DNA from: Flavihumibacter profundi
Lineage (GTDB): Bacteria; Bacteroidota; Bacteroidia; Chitinophagales; Chitinophagaceae
Length of the DNA: 64,000 nucleotides
Assembly: GCF_020076305.1 (NCBI RefSeq)
Contig: NZ_JAIQXE010000003.1
Span: 372,001-436,000 of the forward strand
Reading direction: 5' to 3'
Shown here: one piece after another, positions 1 through 8,578 of the stretch
How positions within the stretch are numbered: the stretch's first letter is position 1
Layout of the letters: every line of letters starts with the position of its first letter
Translations under genes and position numbers: made by a program
Notes under the pieces: model-generated
Seen by the model: the letters and a program-made list of their open reading frames with translations, nothing else
What the model was told of the DNA's origin: nothing
Databases searched by the model: none

Positions 1-69
1 TTTACTGGAGGCGACAACCACCAAAAGGAAAATCCTGCGAATAGCGGGCGGAGAATTAATAATTTTTAA
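1..69 (+). CDS. 3' end of an unidentified upstream gene (partial)
   Basis: From base 1 a frame stays open for 22 codons and ends in TAA at 67-69. The tail is polar and rich in Asn, Gly and Arg and I do not recognise it. It ends just before serC on the same strand, so it may be the end of the preceding gene of the same operon. It is too short to be sure that it is coding. Confidence 0.3.
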   Translation, partial: FTGGDNHQKENPANSGRRINNF

Positions 70-101
70 GGAAATTGCAGCCTTACCAAATTGCCAAAAC
101 A

Positions 102-1169
102 TTGGTCCACAATTTCAATGCAGGGCCTTCCATCCTGCCAAAAACTGTTTTTCAGCAAGCCAGCGAAGCCGTTCTTAACTATAATAACATGGGGTTATCC
201 ATCCTGGAAATCGGCCATCGTACAGATGCATTCCAGGCTGTAATGGACGAAGCACAGATGCTGGTCAAAGAATTGATGCAATTAGACAGTAACAAAGAGG
301 TCCTCTTTCTTCATGGTGGAGCTTCAACCCAGTTTTTCCAGGTTCCTATGAACCTTTTGCATGAAAATGCCTCTGCAGCTTACCTCGATTGTGGCGTATG
401 GGGCAGTAAAGCAATTAAGGAAGCAAAACTATACGGCAAGGTAGATGTAGTAGCCACTTCAAAAGATCGCAATTATTCATATATTCCTAAAGGTTATACC
501 ATTTCTGATAATGCAAGCTATTTCCATTATACGACAAATAATACTGTTGAAGGCACCCAAATGCATGCAATGCCCCAAACCAGCGTTCCGTTGGTGGCAG
601 ACATGAGCAGCGATATACTAAGTACTGTAATGGACTTTAACCGTTTTTCACTGATCTACGCAGGGGCACAGAAAAATATTGGTGCTGCCGGGGTTAACCT
701 GGTGATCGTAGACCCTGAAATTTTAGGAAAAACTGGACGGAACATGCCAAGTATGATGGATTACCGTGAGCATATTAAGAACGGCTCTATGCTTAATACA
801 CCGCCGGTATTTGCAATTTACGTTTGTCTGTTAACGTTACGTTGGCTGAAAGAACAAGGTGGCGTACCTGCCATTCAGCAGGTAAATGAAAGGAAAGCAA
901 AGCTTCTTTATGAAACCATTGACCAGTTCCCGGTTTTCAACGGGGTTGTTGATAAAGAAGACCGGAGCCTGATGAATGTAGTTTTTACCATAAATGATCC
1001 CGAAGTGGAAAAAGAATTCCTGGCCATCTGCAAATCAAATGGAATGTATGGTGTTAAGGGACATCGCTCTGTGGGAGGCTTCAGGGTGAGCATGTACAAT
1101 GCGCTGCCTTATGAGAGCGTAGTGGTATTAACGGACCTGATGAAAGAATTCGCTAACAAAAAAGGATAA
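102..1169 (+). CDS. serC: phosphoserine aminotransferase SerC
   Basis: PLP-dependent, class V fold enzyme that transaminates 3-phosphohydroxypyruvate to phosphoserine in cytosolic serine synthesis; it also acts in the deoxyxylulose-dependent vitamin B6 route. The N-terminus carries the family motif HNFNAGPSILP, and the PLP-lysine region reads YAGAQKNIGAAG. The C-terminal GHRSVGGFRVSMYNAL is also typical. Length (about 355 residues) is normal. The start is uncertain: no ATG fits, and two TTG codons, at 75 and 102, are candidates. I chose 102 because family members begin 1-4 residues before HNFNAGPS. The DUF1015 gene follows after 19 bases, so the two are probably co-transcribed. serA, often found between them in related genomes, is absent here. 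Confidence 0.93.
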   Translation: MVHNFNAGPSILPKTVFQQASEAVLNYNNMGLSILEIGHRTDAFQAVMDEAQMLVKELMQLDSNKEVLFLHGGASTQFFQVPMNLLHENASAAYLDCGVWGSKAIKEAKLYGKVDVVATSKDRNYSYIPKGYTISDNASYFHYTTNNTVEGTQMHAMPQTSVPLVADMSSDILSTVMDFNRFSLIYAGAQKNIGAAGVNLVIVDPEILGKTGRNMPSMMDYREHIKNGSMLNTPPVFAIYVCLLTLRWLKEQGGVPAIQQVNERKAKLLYETIDQFPVFNGVVDKEDRSLMNVVFTINDPEVEKEFLAICKSNGMYGVKGHRSVGGFRVSMYNALPYESVVVLTDLMKEFANKKG

Positions 1170-1188
1170 ATCCAGCATAAAAATTATT

Positions 1189-2418
1189 ATGGCCACTATA
1201 CGACCTTTCAAAGCACTAAGACCAGCCCCGGTTAAAGCAGCAGCAGTTGCTGCCCCGCCTTATGATGTACTGAACTCTGCAGAAGCAGCAATGCAGGCCG
1301 CAAATAATCCGGATAGTTTCCTGCATATAACGAAATCGGAAATTGACCTTCCGGGAATAACCGATATACATACTGCGGAAGTGTATGAAAAAGCAAAATC
1401 CAACCTTGCAGGTTTCATTGGCAGGGGTGTTTTGATCAGGGAAGAAAAACCCTGCTATTATATTTATGAACTGGTGATGAATGGCCGGACGCAAACCGGC
1501 CTGGTTGCTGTTTCCTCTATTGACGATTATGAAAAGGATATTATCAGGAAGCATGAATTTACGCGGCCTGAAAAAGAGCAGGACCGCATTAACCATATCA
1601 GAACCAGCGGTGCACAAACAGGTAATGTGTTTTTGGCTTACCGGGATGTTCCTGCCATTAATTCGCTTATAGACGAATGGAAAGAAAAAACGCCGGTATA
1701 CGATTTTACCGCAGCTGATGGAATATCTCACCGGATCTGGATAATCAATGATGAAGTTGCGATTGAGCATATCAGTGACTTATTCACCAGCCAGGTGCCC
1801 TTCACATATATCGCAGACGGGCACCACCGTGCAGCTTCTGCAGCTAAAGTGCGGCGTTCACTGGAACCAGGTTATAACGACAACGCCAATTATTTCCTCA
1901 CCACTTTGTTTCCTGCGAACCAACTGCATATCATGGATTATAACCGTGTGGTAAAAGACCTCAACGGGCATACAGAAGCAGAATTGATCCGCGCTTTATA
2001 TGATGATTTTGAAGTGGAAAGAATGCCTGCAGCCTTTTCCCCTACTCATTTTCATGATTTTGGTATGTACCTGGGTGGACACTGGTATAAACTTACAGCA
2101 AAAGAAGGCAGTTATTCAACAGACCCGATCGGCGTGCTGGATGTAACTATACTTTCTGAAAAAGTGCTCGACAAATTATTGGGCATTAAAGACCAGCGGA
2201 CTGATAAACGAATCGACTTTGTCGGCGGAATCAGGGGCTTGCACGAACTGGAAAAGAGAGTGGATAGCGGCGAAATGAAATTGGCCTTTAGCCTGCATCC
2301 TGTAAGTATCCAGCAATTGTTTGATATTGCAGACAGCGGTAATGTAATGCCTCCAAAAAGCACCTGGTTTGAACCAAAACTTAGAGATGGCCTGCTTACC
2401 CATTTAATTTATGAATGA
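1189..2418 (+). CDS. DUF1015 family protein
   Basis: A 409-residue cytosolic protein of the DUF1015 family, whose biochemical role is not settled. Family marks are the N-terminal IRPFKALRP, the AAPPYDVLN segment, RKHEFTRPEKEQDR and the central ADGHHRAASA motif, the most conserved part and possibly an active or ligand site. In Bacteroidota these genes commonly sit next to serC/serA, and here the gene follows serC directly, which suggests a link to serine or B6 metabolism; that is inference from context only. ATG at 1189 is a clear start, and the stop abuts the next gene. Confidence 0.9.
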   Translation: MATIRPFKALRPAPVKAAAVAAPPYDVLNSAEAAMQAANNPDSFLHITKSEIDLPGITDIHTAEVYEKAKSNLAGFIGRGVLIREEKPCYYIYELVMNGRTQTGLVAVSSIDDYEKDIIRKHEFTRPEKEQDRINHIRTSGAQTGNVFLAYRDVPAINSLIDEWKEKTPVYDFTAADGISHRIWIINDEVAIEHISDLFTSQVPFTYIADGHHRAASAAKVRRSLEPGYNDNANYFLTTLFPANQLHIMDYNRVVKDLNGHTEAELIRALYDDFEVERMPAAFSPTHFHDFGMYLGGHWYKLTAKEGSYSTDPIGVLDVTILSEKVLDKLLGIKDQRTDKRIDFVGGIRGLHELEKRVDSGEMKLAFSLHPVSIQQLFDIADSGNVMPPKSTWFEPKLRDGLLTHLIYE

Positions 2419-2430
2419 ATGCTTAATAGT

Positions 2431-3450
2431 ATGAAAAAAGCGCTGCTTGTTGCCCTGACGCTTACACTGTCTTTATTTTCACTGGCACAGCAGGATATTA
2501 AAGCATTGCAGGCGAGTGCAAAAAATTATATGCAGCAGGGTGATTACGCAAATGCCACACTGGTGCTGAATAAAGCCTTGCAGCAGTCACCGGATAATAT
2601 CGACCTGCAGAATGACCTGCTGTTCAATTATTACCTTTCGCAGGATTATGCGAAAGCAATGGAGTTGGGTAAAAAACTAACCAGCCGGCCTGATGCGGAT
2701 ATCAGGAGTTATCAACTACTTGGACTAACATACCGGAATATTGAGGAAATAAAGGAATGCGAAAAATTGTACAAATCGGGCATTAAGGCCTATCCTAAAA
2801 GTGGTGTGCTGTATAATGAATATGGAGAATTTTTGTGGTCAAGGAAGAAAATGGAAGACGCCATTGACCAATGGGAAAAAGGCATTGCAGCCGATCCGAA
2901 TTATTCAGGGAATTATTATAATGCCGCAAAATATTACTACATCAGCACCGATAAAACCTGGGCACTAATTTATGGTGAAATTTTTGTAAACCTGGAAAGC
3001 TATAGCCGCAGGACACCTGAAATCAAACAGATTTTGCTGGATGGCTATAAGAAATATTTTACCAATTTGAATAGCCTGAAGGCTCCTGATTCAAAAAACG
3101 GCTTTGAACAGGCATTCTGCTCCATATTGAATAAACATGCCGCAACCGTAAATGAAGGTGTAACCACTTCTTCCCTAACCATGCTGAGAACCCGCTTCCT
3201 GCTTGATTGGTTTGAAAAAGAACCCGGGAAATATGCTTTCCGTTTATTTGATTACCAACGCCAGTTAACGCGTGAAGGACTCTTTGACGCTTATAACCAG
3301 TGGCTATTTGGAGCAACTCAAAGCCTTCCAGATTTCCAGCAATGGACCCAACAGAACCAAAAAGCCTATGATGGATTCATTGAATTCCAGAAGGGCCGGG
3401 TCTTTAAATTGCCTCCCGGGCAAAACTATAGGGGCTGGCCTTCTAACTGA
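2431..3450 (+). CDS. secreted tetratricopeptide-repeat protein
   Basis: About 339 residues with a clear signal peptide (MKKALLVALTLTLSLFSLAQ), followed by TPR-like helical repeats over roughly residues 25-190; segments such as YMQQGDYANATLVLNKAL fit the TPR consensus. The C-terminal third has no domain I recognise. It is probably periplasmic or attached to the outer membrane and binds proteins. I start at ATG 2431 rather than 2419 because the signal peptide begins there. The gene follows DUF1015 without a gap, so it is likely in the serC operon. Confidence 0.8.
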   Translation: MKKALLVALTLTLSLFSLAQQDIKALQASAKNYMQQGDYANATLVLNKALQQSPDNIDLQNDLLFNYYLSQDYAKAMELGKKLTSRPDADIRSYQLLGLTYRNIEEIKECEKLYKSGIKAYPKSGVLYNEYGEFLWSRKKMEDAIDQWEKGIAADPNYSGNYYNAAKYYYISTDKTWALIYGEIFVNLESYSRRTPEIKQILLDGYKKYFTNLNSLKAPDSKNGFEQAFCSILNKHAATVNEGVTTSSLTMLRTRFLLDWFEKEPGKYAFRLFDYQRQLTREGLFDAYNQWLFGATQSLPDFQQWTQQNQKAYDGFIEFQKGRVFKLPPGQNYRGWPSN

Positions 3451-3517
3451 TTCCTTTTTCAGGTCAATTAAACTTTAGGTTAAAACAACCTGACAGTTAA
3501 TCTTATCCATGATTCCC

Positions 3518-3525
3518 TATATTTG
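3518..3525 (+). promoter_or_regulatory. Bacteroidota -7 promoter element before the acyl-CoA ligase
   Basis: TATATTTG matches TAnnTTTG. It lies 35 bases before the ATG at 3560, so the transcript would start near 3532. That argues against the longer upstream start at 3509. No convincing -33 TTTG is visible. Confidence 0.5.
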
Positions 3526-3559
3526 GATTAGCATCTATAACCTACACGATCGATTGCAT

Positions 3560-5356
3560 ATGGACCAGCCAAAAAGACTTTTTGATTGCCTGCAACTCCA
3601 AATGAAAACAGGCCCGGTTGACGATTTACTGGCAGCCAAAGAAGGCGGCGCCTGGAAAAAGTATAGTACCGGGGATGTTATTGAACTGGTAAACCAGTTG
3701 AGTGCAGGTTTACTGAACCTTGGTATCAGTTGTGGCGACATGAGCGCTGAAGGCCGGGACAAAATTGCCATCTTGTCGAAAAATCGCCCCGAATGGATAA
3801 TGGTTGACCTGGCAGTTCAGCAAATCGGCGCCATTTTAACACCTCTTTACCCCACTATAAATGTCAAGGAACTGGAATTTGTCCTGAATGATGCTGAAGT
3901 GAAAATGGTATTTGTAAATGACGAGGAACTCTACCATAAAGTACTCAGCTTGCAAGGAAAAATTCCGAGCCTGAAGCATATTTTCACTTTCGAAAAAGTC
4001 GCCCAGGCTGCACATTGGAAAGACGTTATCAGGAACAGCAATGCCGAAGCATTGCAAAAGGTACCGGAAATTTCTGCAAGAATCGGATATGAAGACCTTG
4101 CAACCATCATTTATACTTCAGGTACAACCGGAACGCCAAAAGGCGTTATGTTAAGCCATGAGAATATTGTGAGCAACGTTGTGAGCAGCATAGATTGTGT
4201 ATTCAATGAAATTGGTGTGAAAGGCCAGCGTGCCCTTAGCTTCCTGCCTTTAAACCATATCCTTGAAAGGATGGTTACCTATATATATTTATTTTCCGGA
4301 ACATCTGTTTATTACGCCGACAGTTTTGATACCATTGGCGAAAACCTGAAAGAAGTACAACCCACTTTATTTACTACCGTTCCACGCCTTCTGGAAAAAG
4401 TATATGAAAGGATTATGCAGAAGGGAATGGAACTGACCGGCATTAAAAGAAAATTATTTTATTGGGCGCATGGCCTTGCTGAAAATTTTGAGATTAATAA
4501 GAACCAGGGACTCTGGTACACGACGCAATTAGCCCTGGCGAATAAATTGGTGTTCAGTAAATGGCGGGAAGGTCTTGGTGGCAATGTTAAAGCGATTGTT
4601 TCAGGAGGCGCTGCCTGCCAGGTCAAACTAATACGGATTTTTACTGCTGCGAAAATTACGATCATGGAGGGTTATGGCTTAACAGAAACCTCTCCTGTAA
4701 TTTCCGTGAACAGGTTTAATGAAAAGGGCAGGAAATTCGGTACAGTAGGCCCTTTGATTGATGGGGTTGAAGTACGGATAGCAGAGGATGGTGAAATCTT
4801 ATGCAAGGGCAAAAATGTGATGGTGGGTTATTATAAACGGCCAGACCTGACAGCAGAGGTAATGAATGATGGCTGGTTTGCCACAGGAGACATTGGTCTT
4901 TTTGAGGACAATATATTTCTGAAGATTACTGACCGGAAAAAAGAAATGTTCAAAACCAGCGGAGGTAAATATGTAGCGCCATTGCCAATTGAAAGCAAGT
5001 TGAAAGAGTCACTGTTTGTTGAGCAACTAATGGTTATAGGTTCTGAACGAAAATTTGTCGGGGCTTTAATCGTGCCCTCCTTTGCCAACCTGAAAGACTG
5101 GTGCAGGCAAAAGGGTATCATTTACACTACCAATGAAGAAATGATCCGGCACCCGAAGGTGGTTGAATTGTTTAAAGACCTTGTAGAAAGCTTCAATATA
5201 TTTTTTAACCATGTGGAACAAATCAAGCGGTTTGAATTACTACCTAATGACTGGAGTATTGATACTGGTGAACTGACCCCAAAACTTAGTTTGAAAAGAA
5301 AAGTGATCATGGAAAAATACCAGGAAGCTATCGACCGGATTTATTCTGAAAAATAA
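3560..5356 (+). CDS. long-chain acyl-CoA synthetase (AMP-forming)
   Basis: A 598-residue member of the ANL adenylating superfamily, close to FAA1/FadD-type long-chain fatty acid-CoA ligases, which activate fatty acids with ATP and CoA. Visible motifs are the phosphate-binding loop YTSGTTGTPKGVMLSH (about residues 185-200), MEGYGLTETSPV, the WFATGDIG Asp motif and the C-terminal hinge ITDRKKEMFKTSGGKYVAP. It likely acts at the inner face of the membrane in fatty acid uptake or lipid recycling. The start at 3560 gives a normal N-terminus (MDQPKRLFD) and lies downstream of the likely promoter. The stop touches the stop of the convergent barrel gene. Confidence 0.93.
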   Translation: MDQPKRLFDCLQLQMKTGPVDDLLAAKEGGAWKKYSTGDVIELVNQLSAGLLNLGISCGDMSAEGRDKIAILSKNRPEWIMVDLAVQQIGAILTPLYPTINVKELEFVLNDAEVKMVFVNDEELYHKVLSLQGKIPSLKHIFTFEKVAQAAHWKDVIRNSNAEALQKVPEISARIGYEDLATIIYTSGTTGTPKGVMLSHENIVSNVVSSIDCVFNEIGVKGQRALSFLPLNHILERMVTYIYLFSGTSVYYADSFDTIGENLKEVQPTLFTTVPRLLEKVYERIMQKGMELTGIKRKLFYWAHGLAENFEINKNQGLWYTTQLALANKLVFSKWREGLGGNVKAIVSGGAACQVKLIRIFTAAKITIMEGYGLTETSPVISVNRFNEKGRKFGTVGPLIDGVEVRIAEDGEILCKGKNVMVGYYKRPDLTAEVMNDGWFATGDIGLFEDNIFLKITDRKKEMFKTSGGKYVAPLPIESKLKESLFVEQLMVIGSERKFVGALIVPSFANLKDWCRQKGIIYTTNEEMIRHPKVVELFKDLVESFNIFFNHVEQIKRFELLPNDWSIDTGELTPKLSLKRKVIMEKYQEAIDRIYSEK

Positions 5357-6295
5357 TCAGAATGACCAGGTCATTTGAATCAATGCCCTATTTTTACCAC
5401 GTACTGTCCCCTCTGCAAGATCCTGCTTTATGGGGGCTTGGAAATTTCCGCCAATGCCAAAATTACCAAAAGAAATTTCGGCACCAAGGGTTCCCATCAA
5501 AGAGCTTCCGCCTGATTCATAAACAGTAGTACCATATTTATTTAAATCCTTACCGGAGGATTCATATAACAATCCGGCATTGGGGGCGAGCACTATTTTT
5601 TTCTGCACCCTGATCTTGTAATAGGCCAGCCAGTTCAGGGTGAATTTATTCCCATACTGGTAATCGTACTTATTAGCTGTATTAATTTTATAGTTCAGGT
5701 TTGTATTCATGCCAATATCCTGGATGCGGATATCATACATGGCATTAAGGGAAAAATCTACACTGCCTGTTCCCAATTGAAAACTATTTTGCGATCCCTG
5801 AACAGTGTTTTTATCCAGGGGATTATATACACCCGTTGGAAGTTTTAATCCGCCCCCCAGCCAAAGGGAATGAACCAGCAATTTATTACCATGTATCGGA
5901 CTCCTTTTGTCGAACAACTTGTAATACCCATAAAGAGCAATATCACCAAGTCCGGATTTATAATATGATTGCCCCTCGCTGGCTCTTTGGTTAATATTAT
6001 AAGGTACAAAAGCCATCAGCCTGAACTTTTTCCCGAGGTTCCAGGCACCCCAGATATCGATAGTCTGGTAATTCTCATCAGAACTGAGATAACTTATATT
6101 TCCATCTGGACCTATATGCGTGGTCAATCCTTTATGCTGGTACCTGATGCCAATGAATCGCTTTTTAAATTCTGGTAGTATGCCCAAATAATACGACCCT
6201 ACACCGCAACCACAGATATCACAGGCCAGCAGGGCTGGTGCCTTTAACAGGATGACCATTATGGCAAGTATAATTTTCCTTTGCATTGTGTTCAT
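5357..6295 (-). CDS. outer-membrane barrel-like protein with N-terminal CDICGCG motif
   Basis: A 312-residue exported protein. After a hydrophobic signal the mature part begins at CDICGCG, a CxxCxC cluster that could bind metal; the first Cys sits in a lipobox-like LLAC context, so it could also be lipidated. The rest is alternating aromatic/polar strands ending in an aromatic residue (QMTWSF), as in outer-membrane beta-barrels. I know this family in Bacteroidota only as an uncharacterised 'transporter'. It is the last gene of a minus-strand run after the MbnP-like lipoprotein (24-base gap), which points to copper or another transition metal. Function is inferred. Confidence 0.75.
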   Translation of the reverse strand: MNTMQRKIILAIMVILLKAPALLACDICGCGVGSYYLGILPEFKKRFIGIRYQHKGLTTHIGPDGNISYLSSDENYQTIDIWGAWNLGKKFRLMAFVPYNINQRASEGQSYYKSGLGDIALYGYYKLFDKRSPIHGNKLLVHSLWLGGGLKLPTGVYNPLDKNTVQGSQNSFQLGTGSVDFSLNAMYDIRIQDIGMNTNLNYKINTANKYDYQYGNKFTLNWLAYYKIRVQKKIVLAPNAGLLYESSGKDLNKYGTTVYESGGSSLMGTLGAEISFGNFGIGGNFQAPIKQDLAEGTVRGKNRALIQMTWSF

Positions 6296-6319
6296 TTAAA
6301 ATTGTTCAGAAGTCTGTTT

Positions 6320-7123
6320 TCAGTCATTATGAATATGATCAATTGAAAACATATTCGCATAGTTATTGGCAACATTAACTGAGAAAGGGTAATACAAAAT
6401 ATCCGGATGGTCGGCGAAACTGATGTTAGTAGCGCCATTCACAAGTTTGAGGACATCTGAAAACAGGTGAATATGTGGGGCCTCCGCCTTATTTTTCCTG
6501 ACTTCTGCCCTGGCACCCGGAGCCCCATTGAGCGAGATTGCTTTTATATTATTAAGTGACGGAACTACCGGTCCGCCATAACCGCCAATATTAAACCGGT
6601 AAGCATGAGCAGTAGTATTTACAGCATCAGCATGACCTTCCATTTTCATAAAAATATATCCGCGGTCTTCGTCCCAGTACATTCCTGCACCTGCACCTGC
6701 AGGGTCTAAAACGCTGGTCCGATTGCCCGCAGGTTCAGTACTTTTCAGACTATCAATGCCAACTATAAAACTTAGACCGGTATAATTTCCTGCAGGTATA
6801 TCCTGAAGATTTATGATTTGTGTACTATTTGCTTCTTTTATCAGGAAGTAACTATCATTCACAGGAACTATAAACTCTGTGCCATTTTCATTCTTAAGGC
6901 GAATATTACTGATATAATAATTAAGGGTATCAACAGAAAAAGATTCTCCTGCGGCATTCGTATATATTCCAGTGTATAATTGAAGATTTTGCGCGCCAAC
7001 AACATTATCAAACTCAATTTCAAGCTCACCTGTATCCCCGGGTTGAAAATCCGGTGATTTTGTTTTTGAACAGGAAGCGAATATTATAGCCGCAGATAAT
7101 GCAGCAATGAAAAAATATTTCAT
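6320..7123 (-). CDS. MbnP-like lipoprotein
   Basis: A 267-residue protein with a lipoprotein signal (IIFASCSK). It resembles the MbnP family: an early GELEIEFDNVVG strand, LNYYISNIRLKN, the PAGNYTGLSFIVGID segment and a late MYWDEDRGYIFMKMEG block. MbnP proteins are periplasmic, linked to methanobactin/copper handling in methanotrophs, and are often paired with a MbnH di-haem enzyme. No MbnH gene is in this cluster. Together with the CDICGCG barrel and the small CxGxC protein upstream, copper sensing or uptake is the likeliest role. The family call is fairly sure; the ligand is inference. Confidence 0.8.
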   Translation of the reverse strand: MKYFFIAALSAAIIFASCSKTKSPDFQPGDTGELEIEFDNVVGAQNLQLYTGIYTNAAGESFSVDTLNYYISNIRLKNENGTEFIVPVNDSYFLIKEANSTQIINLQDIPAGNYTGLSFIVGIDSLKSTEPAGNRTSVLDPAGAGAGMYWDEDRGYIFMKMEGHADAVNTTAHAYRFNIGGYGGPVVPSLNNIKAISLNGAPGARAEVRKNKAEAPHIHLFSDVLKLVNGATNISFADHPDILYYPFSVNVANNYANMFSIDHIHND

Positions 7124-7210
7124 ACTATTTGATTATTATTTGTAAAACCTTACTGATCCTGCAATACAGGACACAATGAAAAAATTAATTTCGGGAAGCG
7201 GGACAAATAA

Positions 7211-7591
7211 TCAAACAGAGGGAGGATGGAATATTGCATTATAAAAACCTGCAGGAATGCCTGTGGAATTTGGTACAAAATAATGGCGATTGAATCTGCT
7301 GGAAGTATAAGTCATATCATTATTTAATGACTTAAATGACAACACTTCGAATTTCCATTCCAGTTTCTTTTCAGGCGTTTGCTGGTCTTTCTTATCTGAC
7401 TGATGCATTTTCTTCATTAACAGGCATTGCCCGTTACAATGGAGTTGAGGCCTGGACTTATTCTCGCAATTTGCCAGGTAGACTGATTTATTGGCATAAT
7501 AATCCATAACCAGCAATAATTTACCGGTATTTTGCGCTGTCAAAGCCAACAACAATACTACAGTAATTATATTTCTGATCAAGTTATTCAC
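7211..7591 (-). CDS. small exported Cys-motif protein of unknown function
   Basis: A 126-residue protein with an N-terminal hydrophobic segment (signal peptide or anchor) and the motif NCENKSRPQLHCNGQCLLMKK: three cysteines in a Cx9CxGxC pattern, followed by a lysine-rich stretch and a FEVLSFKSL region. I have seen this type beside metal and TonB genes in Bacteroidota but know no function. It is first in the run with the MbnP-like gene (87-base gap) and is read as part of the same metal cluster. The cysteines could bind a thiophilic metal or form disulfides. Confidence 0.65.
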   Translation of the reverse strand: MNNLIRNIITVVLLLALTAQNTGKLLLVMDYYANKSVYLANCENKSRPQLHCNGQCLLMKKMHQSDKKDQQTPEKKLEWKFEVLSFKSLNNDMTYTSSRFNRHYFVPNSTGIPAGFYNAIFHPPSV

Positions 7592-7644
7592 AACGCGAAA
7601 CTAACTAAGGAATACTGAATAAAACCTGATTGGGATCATTTTTT

Positions 7645-8481
7645 TTATTTCTGGCCAGGCAACCGGATGCCATGATCGGTAATTTCAATTTGCTTCTGCT
7701 TAAACAATTGGCCTATAGCCATTTTGAAGGTCTTCTTGCTCATGGCAAAATGCGCATAGATATCATCGGGGTCAGATTTATCATGGTAGGGCAAAAAACC
7801 GCCAGCAGCTTCCAGCAGGCCAAGGATCTTACCAGCTTCCCCGCCAACCCTGTTATAACCTGGAACGCCAAGGGCTACATCAATTTTGTTTTCTTCCCGG
7901 ATTGTTTTAATAAATCCTTTCATTGTATCGCCAACCTGGATATTTCTGTAAATTTCATTAAAGTGAAGTACGCCAGTATGCTTACCATTTATGATAACCG
8001 TATAGCCGATGTCAGTGCGACGATAAACAATCAGGTCAACAATTTCCTTCTCCCTTACAGTTAATGTATCATTACTTAAAAAGGGTTCTATTTTTTCAGT
8101 GGCAGCTACCCTTCCTGTTTGCTCATCAATATAAATTTTCACGATATAGGTACCTCCCTCCCGCATGGCCATCAATTGTTTGGACTTCGGAACAAAAATA
8201 TCTTTCATAAGTCCCCAGTCCAAAAATGCTCCTTGTTTGGTTACACTAACTGCTTTTAGAGGAACAATATCACCTACTATACCGTAAGGTTTTTGTGTAG
8301 TGGCGATAAGGCGGTCTTCAGAATCGTGGTAAATAAACACAGTGATTTCATCGCCGGGCTTAAGATTGGCCGGCATAAATCTTTTAGGCAATAAAATGCC
8401 CTCCTTGCTATCATCCAGGAAAACGCCAAAATCTACCGCACGTAGAACTTTCAGCGTATTATACTTTCCAACTTCAACCAT
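7645..8481 (-). CDS. S1-domain RNA-binding protein, CvfB family
   Basis: A 278-residue cytosolic protein with an N-terminal S1-like fold (KYNTLKVLRAVDFGVFLD), two further OB/S1 repeats (VTKQGAFLDWGLMKDIFVP and HTGVLHFNEIYRNIQVG) and a C-terminal winged-helix domain (about residues 225-278). This is the CvfB architecture; CvfB is an RNA-binding regulator of virulence and stability in Firmicutes. The Bacteroidota members are uncharacterised. I start at 8481 (MVEVGKYN) because a promoter element lies at 8513-8520 and homologues begin here. It stands alone, divergent from purU. Confidence 0.88.
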   Translation of the reverse strand: MVEVGKYNTLKVLRAVDFGVFLDDSKEGILLPKRFMPANLKPGDEITVFIYHDSEDRLIATTQKPYGIVGDIVPLKAVSVTKQGAFLDWGLMKDIFVPKSKQLMAMREGGTYIVKIYIDEQTGRVAATEKIEPFLSNDTLTVREKEIVDLIVYRRTDIGYTVIINGKHTGVLHFNEIYRNIQVGDTMKGFIKTIREENKIDVALGVPGYNRVGGEAGKILGLLEAAGGFLPYHDKSDPDDIYAHFAMSKKTFKMAIGQLFKQKQIEITDHGIRLPGQK

Positions 8482-8512
8482 AAAAAACCTTTTATTCTGA
8501 AAAATCAATAAG

Positions 8513-8520
8513 CAAAGGTA
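8513..8520 (-). promoter_or_regulatory. -7 promoter element of the CvfB-like gene
   Basis: On the minus strand this reads TACCTTTG, an exact TAnnTTTG, 32 bases before the chosen start at 8481. It would place the transcript start near 8506, inside the longer upstream reading frame, which supports the shorter start. Confidence 0.5.
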
Positions 8521-8578
8521 CTATAAGGCTGGCATGAATGGCCGAACAGTATTATTTTTAGGACATAGATAATAACCC

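Noticed and set aside
1216-1770. Minus-strand open frame of 184 codons inside the DUF1015 gene
   Set aside because: Antisense to a conserved gene, with Cys/Arg/Ile-rich shadow composition.
7630-8064. Plus-strand open frame opposite the CvfB-like gene
   Set aside because: Overlaps the conserved winged-helix and S1 coding part on the other strand; no independent support.
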